From contig JANQGH010000100.1 in NCBI GenBank assembly GCA_028277405.1, positions 186,001 to 250,000 of the forward strand: DNA of 64,000 nt, written 5' to 3'. The stretch is from Alphaproteobacteria bacterium (GTDB lineage: Bacteria; Pseudomonadota; Alphaproteobacteria; DSM-16000; Inquilinaceae). The notes beneath the pieces are model-generated. The model made no database searches. It had not been told where the DNA came from and saw only the letters and a program-made list of their open reading frames with translations. Both the position numbers and the translations under genes were made by a program. Positions within the stretch are counted from its first letter, which is position 1; each line of letters starts with the position of its first letter. Positions 59,308-64,000 of the stretch are shown piece by piece.

Positions 59308-61180
59308 TCAGCTTGTCCGGCGCGCGCCGAACGTAACGCAACAGCGCAACGATCGCCGCCGGTGTCACGCCCTCGATGCGCGATGCGGCGCCAATCGTCG
59401 GTGGACAAGCCTGCTCCAGCTTTTGCCGCGCTTCGTTCGACAGGCCGCCGATGGCTGAAAAATCGATGCCGGACGGCAGTTTCAGATCCTCGTCCCGGCG
59501 AAACGCGTGGATATCGGCCTCCTGCCGCTCCAGATAGCCGGTATAGCGGGCCTTGATTTCCAATTGCTCCCTTACCGGACCTGAAACGTCCCCAAGCTGT
59601 GGCCAGATCGCCAACAGCCGTTCGAACCTGACATCCGGATAGCGCAGCAGATCGAATGCGGACCGCCGCCGTCCATCCTGGTTGACAGTCAGTCCATGCT
59701 TGGCTGCCTCAGGCGGCGTCATGGCGAGGGCTTGGAGCTGGCGCAATGCTTCCGCTAACTCGTTGTTTTTTCGGACACATCGACCTTCACGTTCAGACCC
59801 TACACACCGCCAGGCCAGTCCTCGTTCCGTCAGGCGCAGGTCCGCGTTATCAGCGCGCAGATGCAGGCGATACTCCGCCCGCGACGTGAACATCCGGTAC
59901 GGTTCGCTCACGCCGCGGCGGGTCAGATCATCGATCATGACCCCGATATAGGCGTCCGCCCGGTCCAGAACGGCCGGCTCAGCCTCTCCGCCCGCGCGGC
60001 GCGCGGCATTTATGCCGGCCATCAGCCCTTGCGCGGCGGCCTCTTCGTAACCGGTCGTACCGTTGATCTGCCCGGCCAAGAAAAGGCCCGGCACACGCCG
60101 CGCCTCCAAACCCGCGGTTAGTTCGCGGGGATCGACGTAGTCATACTCAATGGCATAGCCCGGTCGCACGATCCGCGCCTTCTCCAGCCCCGGCATGGCA
60201 GCGACGACAGAACGCTGCACATCCTCCGGCAGTGACGTCGAGATACCGTTCGGGTAGACGATCGGGTCATCCAGGCCTTCAGGCTCCAGGAAAACCTGAT
60301 GCCGCGGCTTGTCGGCGAAACGCACCACCTTGTCTTCGATCGAGGGGCAATAGCGCGGCCCCGTGCTGTCGATCTGGCCGGAATAGAGCGGTGCGCGATG
60401 CAGATTGGCCCGGATCGCCTCATGCGCCGCCGGATTCGTATAGGTGATGTGGCAAGACACCTGCGGCACGGTGATCCGGTCGGTCATGGTCGAAAACGGC
60501 ACCGGCGGATCGTCGCCGACCTGTTCCTCCAGCACCGACCAACCGATCGTCCGGCCATCAAGCCGCGGCGGCGTGCCGGTTTTCAGCCGGCCCATGGCGA
60601 ACCCGACACCGTACAACGTATCGGCCAAGCCAACGGCAGGCGCTTCCCCGACACGACCGGCCGCAATCGTGCGGTCGCCGATATGAATCACGCCGCGCAG
60701 GAACGTTCCGGTGGTCAAGACCACGGCGGGTGCGTGCAATTCGGTGCCGTTACCCAAGACGAGTCCGGTCACCGCACCGTCCCCACCACGAATGAGGTCC
60801 TCGGCCGACCCTTCGATAATGGTCAGCGTGCCGATCTCGGCCAGTTCCGCCTGCATGGCCTGGCGGTACAGCGCCCGGTCCGCCTGGGCCCGCGGCCCCC
60901 GCACGGCGGGACCCTTGGAGCGATTGAGCATGCGAAACTGAATGCCGGCGCGATCGATCACGCGCCCCATCAAGCCATCGAGCGCATCGATCTCGCGCAC
61001 CAAGTGACCCTTGCCCAAGCCACCGATCGCCGGGTTGCAGGACATCTCGCCAATGGTCGTGGCCTTGTGAGTGACGAGGGCGGTACGCGCGCCAACACGC
61101 GCGGCCGCGGCAGCCGCCTCGCAGCCCGCATGGCCGCCACCGACAACGATGACGTCGTAGCTGTTCTCTCGTCCCTTCAT
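59300..61180 (-). CDS. mnmG: tRNA U34 carboxymethylaminomethyl-modifying enzyme MnmG
   Basis: A 626-residue GidA/MnmG. The FAD site is DVIVVGGGHAGCEAAAAAAR; the conserved SCNPAIGGLGKGHLVREIDA follows. FAD and NADH regions and the C-terminal helical domain are of normal length. ATG 61180 is preferred over the upstream frame. With MnmE it modifies wobble uridine. MnmE is usually the upstream gene in this class but is absent here. Confidence 0.97.
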   Translation of the reverse strand: MKGRENSYDVIVVGGGHAGCEAAAAAARVGARTALVTHKATTIGEMSCNPAIGGLGKGHLVREIDALDGLMGRVIDRAGIQFRMLNRSKGPAVRGPRAQADRALYRQAMQAELAEIGTLTIIEGSAEDLIRGGDGAVTGLVLGNGTELHAPAVVLTTGTFLRGVIHIGDRTIAAGRVGEAPAVGLADTLYGVGFAMGRLKTGTPPRLDGRTIGWSVLEEQVGDDPPVPFSTMTDRITVPQVSCHITYTNPAAHEAIRANLHRAPLYSGQIDSTGPRYCPSIEDKVVRFADKPRHQVFLEPEGLDDPIVYPNGISTSLPEDVQRSVVAAMPGLEKARIVRPGYAIEYDYVDPRELTAGLEARRVPGLFLAGQINGTTGYEEAAAQGLMAGINAARRAGGEAEPAVLDRADAYIGVMIDDLTRRGVSEPYRMFTSRAEYRLHLRADNADLRLTERGLAWRCVGSEREGRCVRKNNELAEALRQLQALAMTPPEAAKHGLTVNQDGRRRSAFDLLRYPDVRFERLLAIWPQLGDVSGPVREQLEIKARYTGYLERQEADIHAFRRDEDLKLPSGIDFSAIGGLSNEARQKLEQACPPTIGAASRIEGVTPAAIVALLRYVRRAPDKLSA

Positions 61181-61231
61181 GGGCGGGAACCTAGTGGCAA
61201 GCCCCGGCAGAATCAATGCTGGCTGGTCCTG

Positions 61232-61247
61232 CGTTTCACGTGAAACA
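61232..61247. promoter_or_regulatory. Near-perfect parS site upstream of mnmG
   Basis: CGTTTCACGTGAAACA differs from the parS palindrome at the first base only. It lies 52 bp upstream of the mnmG start and within 2.3 kb of the perfect site in rsmG. ParB binds such near-matches with reduced affinity. Confidence 0.85.
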
Positions 61248-61372
61248 CTCGGCCTCCTGACCATCCCACATAGAGGATTATATTCCTTCTATACCCCAGA
61301 CCCAACGCCCAGATCTAAAGTGACTACGGTGTCGGTGTTAACGTTCTCCGACAATTATCCTATACTGCACCC

Positions 61373-61960
61373 ATGCTGTTCCAACGTGCGTTTCTCGACG
61401 GGCTGGCGAACGGGTCGATCACCCTGGCGTTTCGCCGCTGGCGACGACCGACGGTGAAGGCGGGCGGCACGCTCACGACGCGGGCTGGCGTTCTGGCAAT
61501 CGACGCTGTCGAACAGGTCGACGAAGGCGCCATTTCAGAGGCCGACGCGCGGCGCGCCGGTTATCCCGATCGCTCCGCTTTGATGGCTGCCCTGAACAGC
61601 CGGCCAGACGGCCATGTCTACCGGATCGAACTGCATCGAGCAGGGGCCGACCCGCGCATTGCGCTACGCGCAGACGACACTCTCGACGATGACGCCATCG
61701 CCGATCTGGCGGCAAGACTGGCGCGCCTGGACAAGGCGAGCCGACACGGGGCCTGGACGCGCGAAACCCTGACGCTGATCGCACGCCATCCGGCCAGGCG
61801 CGCGGTCGACCTGGCCGACATGGTCGGGCGCGCGAAGCCGGACTTCAAACGCGACGTGCGCAAGCTGAAGGTGCTGGGCCTGACGGAGAGTCTTGAGGTC
61901 GGCTACCGCCTGTCGCCGCGCGGCAAGGCCTATCTGAAGGCCTCGGCCCCTACTGTATGA
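61373..61960 (+). CDS. ASCH/PUA-like domain protein with C-terminal winged-helix-like part
   Basis: A 195-residue protein. The first 75 residues (FLDGLANGSITLAFRRWRRP, then VLAIDAVEQVDEGAISEADA) match the ASCH/PUA-like RNA- or nucleotide-binding fold. The C-terminal part (RHPARRAVDLADMVGRAKPD, FKRDVRKLKVLGLTE and LSPRGKAYL) looks like a winged helix. It may act in RNA-linked regulation; this is inference. It occupies the place where mnmE usually lies and ends overlapping the DUF4157 gene by 11 bp. Confidence 0.7.
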   Translation: MLFQRAFLDGLANGSITLAFRRWRRPTVKAGGTLTTRAGVLAIDAVEQVDEGAISEADARRAGYPDRSALMAALNSRPDGHVYRIELHRAGADPRIALRADDTLDDDAIADLAARLARLDKASRHGAWTRETLTLIARHPARRAVDLADMVGRAKPDFKRDVRKLKVLGLTESLEVGYRLSPRGKAYLKASAPTV

Positions 61961-63362
61961 CGAAATTGCCCGTCACGGAGGCGGGCGCGTCGAACTCGGC
62001 GGAATACATATCGTAGTCCGTCGCGCCGCCCGAGGCCGCGATGTCCTGGAACCAATCATCGTCGGTTATCACGACGTGGTAGCCGGAGCCGAAATAGTTC
62101 TCATGCACATTGATCACGCCCTCCGGAAAGGCGCCTTGAAGCTCTTTCAGGCGATCCAGCGGCACCTCGGCGGGAATCGGCACGGCGGCGATGCTGCCGG
62201 CATTGAAGTTGTATCGATCGCAGAGCTGGACGCGCCAGGACAGTACCTGGAAGTCCCGCCGGTCACCCTGGTGGGGCAGGGCGCGAACGCGCACCATCGA
62301 CATCATCGTGTAGCCGCCGAAGGCAACGGCCAGATCGTTCTCCATGCCCGGGGTGGGGGCGTACCCGTCGCCCGTTTTTGTGAACGGCACCGCCCGCGCC
62401 GAGGTGCAATACCGCATGTCGGCCTCGCTGCCGGGCCTGCGCAGCGAGTCCGTGTGGCCCCGTTCCAGGCGCCTGCGGATACCGTCCTCGAAGGCCGGCC
62501 GCCAGATGTCTTGCAACTGGCGCACGACGCCGGCATCCGGGTTGGCGAAGTCGAATTCCGACAAGGGGATCTGCCGCGTGGCGCCGCCGCCATCCAGCCA
62601 ATGGCCCATATTGGCCACCGCGAGCGGATAGGTGGACCGCAGACGCTCTATGGCGCGGCGAACACCCGCGACACGCTCGGCCAATGTCTGCGGGTCCAGC
62701 GACTTGCCGGCATTCGGCCCTTCAGCTTTTGCGTCGCACTTGCCGCCAACGCTCAGGTCGCAGATTTGGCGCTGAACGCGCGGACGACCGGTCGGCTCAT
62801 GCCGTTGCTGAACCACATGGGCAAGCTCGTGGGCCAACAGCGCGTTGCCCTTGGCCGATCCCGGATCGTACTGGCCGTCGGCGAACACGATGCGCGACCC
62901 GTACGTGAACGCGTTCGCACCCAGCCTGGCTGCCACGTCGGATGCCTCGGTTCCCACATGCACCCTCACGTCGTCGAACGCGTGCCCAAAGCGTGGTTCC
63001 ATGAACGCCCGCACGGTTGGGCTCAACGGCCGGCCCGGCGTTCGCAACGCGTCGGCGACCACTGGCGGGGCGGCCTGGGTGGTGTCGCGCCGGGCTATCG
63101 AAAGAGGCCTCGTCGACGCCTTAGCGGGCGATCTAAGAACAGCGCTTGCCATGCGGTCGGCCTGCCGTTCCCGCCGCGACTGCGGCCCGTCAAGAGCCAT
63201 CGCTGGATCTGCAGGGGCTCGCCGGACAGCGCCCCGCCCGGGCGGACGCAACAGCGCGCGAATCGCCGCCGTCTGCCGTGCAACGCCAGGGCCGACCGCC
63301 ATGGTGGGCGCCGCGGAACCCTGGTGGCGCGTTAATCCCTTGCCGATCAGCTTCCGCCTCAT
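61950..63362 (-). CDS. DUF4157 (eCIS core) domain protein, metalloprotease-like
   Basis: A 470-residue protein. ATG 63362 follows an AAAGGA ribosome site and is preferred over the GTG at 63422. The N-terminal part holds the DUF4157 block FGHAFDDVRVHVGTEASDVA and the zinc motif LLAHELAHVVQQRHE (HELAH, about residue 178-182). The C-terminal about 230 residues are of unknown family. DUF4157 proteins occur as toxins or effectors of extracellular contractile injection systems, but also singly. No eCIS tail genes are in the window. Confidence 0.8.
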   Translation of the reverse strand: MRRKLIGKGLTRHQGSAAPTMAVGPGVARQTAAIRALLRPPGRGAVRRAPADPAMALDGPQSRRERQADRMASAVLRSPAKASTRPLSIARRDTTQAAPPVVADALRTPGRPLSPTVRAFMEPRFGHAFDDVRVHVGTEASDVAARLGANAFTYGSRIVFADGQYDPGSAKGNALLAHELAHVVQQRHEPTGRPRVQRQICDLSVGGKCDAKAEGPNAGKSLDPQTLAERVAGVRRAIERLRSTYPLAVANMGHWLDGGGATRQIPLSEFDFANPDAGVVRQLQDIWRPAFEDGIRRRLERGHTDSLRRPGSEADMRYCTSARAVPFTKTGDGYAPTPGMENDLAVAFGGYTMMSMVRVRALPHQGDRRDFQVLSWRVQLCDRYNFNAGSIAAVPIPAEVPLDRLKELQGAFPEGVINVHENYFGSGYHVVITDDDWFQDIAASGGATDYDMYSAEFDAPASVTGNFVIQ

Positions 63363-63544
63363 GCCGATCCTTTCGAATGCCGACCCCACCGCATGTGATG
63401 GGTATTCTAACGCGAAAGCCACAAAGCGTATCGTGGAACGGCAAACGCGGCGATCTGATCAGATGGCCAAGAGTTGGACGGCAGTCTAGAAGGGCCTTGT
63501 TGCCGGTAGCGCAGAACTCCGGCCCAAATGAAAGCACGTCTCGC

Positions 63545-63943
63545 ATGTCAACTGAATCAGCGCCACCACTGACCCATCCAGACGGGCTCGCCTTGCGTAA
63601 GGCGGCGCTCGCCTATCCCATGACGGTCGAGGACTTCCCGTGGGGCTATCCCGCCTTCAAGGTCGACGGCAAGAAGGTCTTTTGCTTTCTGTCCGCGCGG
63701 GAGGGTGGCGGATTTGCCTGCTCGATGAAGCTGCCTTACAGGTCGGAAGACGCGCTGCGATTGCCGTTTGCCGAGCCGACCGGCTACGGCCTTGGCCGAT
63801 CCGGCTGGGTCAGTTTCACGTTCACTGCGGACGACAATGTCCCGGCAGCGGAATTGGCTGATTGGCTCGACGAAAGCTGGCGCGCGGTGGCGCCAAAGAC
63901 GCTGTCCAAAAGCTTTCCGCCACCGTTTGAGACGACGGGTTAG
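63545..63943 (+). CDS. YjbR/MmcQ-family protein
   Basis: A 132-residue protein of the YjbR/MmcQ fold (DNA-binding-like alpha/beta). PMTVEDFPWGYPAFKVDGKK and ACSMKLPYRSEDALRLPFAE are the conserved blocks. The exact role is unknown. ATG 63545 is chosen because the upstream part of the frame belongs to the opposite gene. It overlaps the last partial gene by 4 bp (convergent). Confidence 0.75.
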   Translation: MSTESAPPLTHPDGLALRKAALAYPMTVEDFPWGYPAFKVDGKKVFCFLSAREGGGFACSMKLPYRSEDALRLPFAEPTGYGLGRSGWVSFTFTADDNVPAAELADWLDESWRAVAPKTLSKSFPPPFETTG

Positions 63944-64000
63944 CCTGCGCGCGTGTCCGCGATCGTGGCGGCAACGATCTCGCCGGTCTCGCCATCCCAG
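63940..64000 (-). CDS. 3' end of an unidentified gene
   Basis: The minus strand reads WDGETGEIVAATIADTRAG then TAA at 63940. Only 19 codons are in the window, too few to name a family. The convergent 4-bp overlap with the YjbR-like gene and compact spacing suggest a real gene. Confidence 0.4.
   Translation of the reverse strand, partial: WDGETGEIVAATIADTRAG

Noticed and set aside
1..64000. tRNA or rRNA genes
   Set aside because: I saw no convincing T-arm plus acceptor pattern or rRNA-like stretch. A dedicated search tool could still reveal one.

Overview
The window is high-GC DNA from an alphaproteobacterium, most likely of the Rhodospirillales type. The best evidence is the right-hand block, where leuS-lptE-holA faces mnmG-rsmG-parA-parB and two parS-like sites are present. 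That is the usual alphaproteobacterial origin-proximal arrangement. The porin, the DUF3576 and DUF1674 proteins and the Bcr/CflA and EamA transporters fit the same assignment. I see no rRNA or tRNA gene.

Layout. (1) 1-5.9 kb: housekeeping genes (rsmB end, htpX, an SdhAF4-like protein), an MFS exporter, a peroxiredoxin and a lipoprotein. (2) 5.9-8.9 kb: a glycerol-3-phosphate/glycerol block in which ugpC and glpK are intact but ugpE survives only as a 3' remnant. (3) 9-15 kb: two Bcr/CflA exporters, a YgjP-like metalloprotease, an EamA permease and small enzymes. (4) 14.7-24.8 kb: a cell-surface glycan locus. A cNMP-binding protein and an unusual ABC exporter with a degenerate ATPase domain and an internal duplication lie divergent to seven tightly packed genes: four glycosyltransferases, a histidine phosphatase, a polysaccharide deacetylase-like protein and a membrane protein. 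(5) 24.8-30.9 kb: an oligopeptide/sugar-type ABC importer operon. (6) 31-38.8 kb: a class A PBP, two tandem trypsin-like proteases with Cys-rich repeats, a fructosamine kinase plus low-MW phosphatase pair (likely deglycation repair), a sirtuin and a uracil-DNA glycosylase-like protein.

(7) 39.3-42.1 kb is the accessory hot spot. Five copies of a 29-nt type I-E CRISPR repeat are present. Three form a normal 29/32 array. The other two are solitary and separated by about 1.0 and 1.3 kb, and those stretches carry toxin-antitoxin modules (BrnT/BrnA and a HigB/HigA-like pair) and gene fragments. Several of these genes stop or start exactly at a repeat edge, so the locus looks like an array with two 'giant spacers'. 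No cas gene is in the window.

(8) 42.1-52.6 kb: metabolic and regulatory genes (zincin, pterin dehydratase, SDR, methyltransferase, MBL hydrolase, OmpR-type regulator, ribA, YggS-like, JmjC/cupin oxygenase) and a porin whose upstream region has two CRP-style palindromes. (9) 52.7-64 kb: the leuS-to-mnmG core, then an ASCH-domain protein, an orphan DUF4157 (eCIS-core) metalloprotease-like protein, a YjbR-like protein and the end of an unidentified gene.
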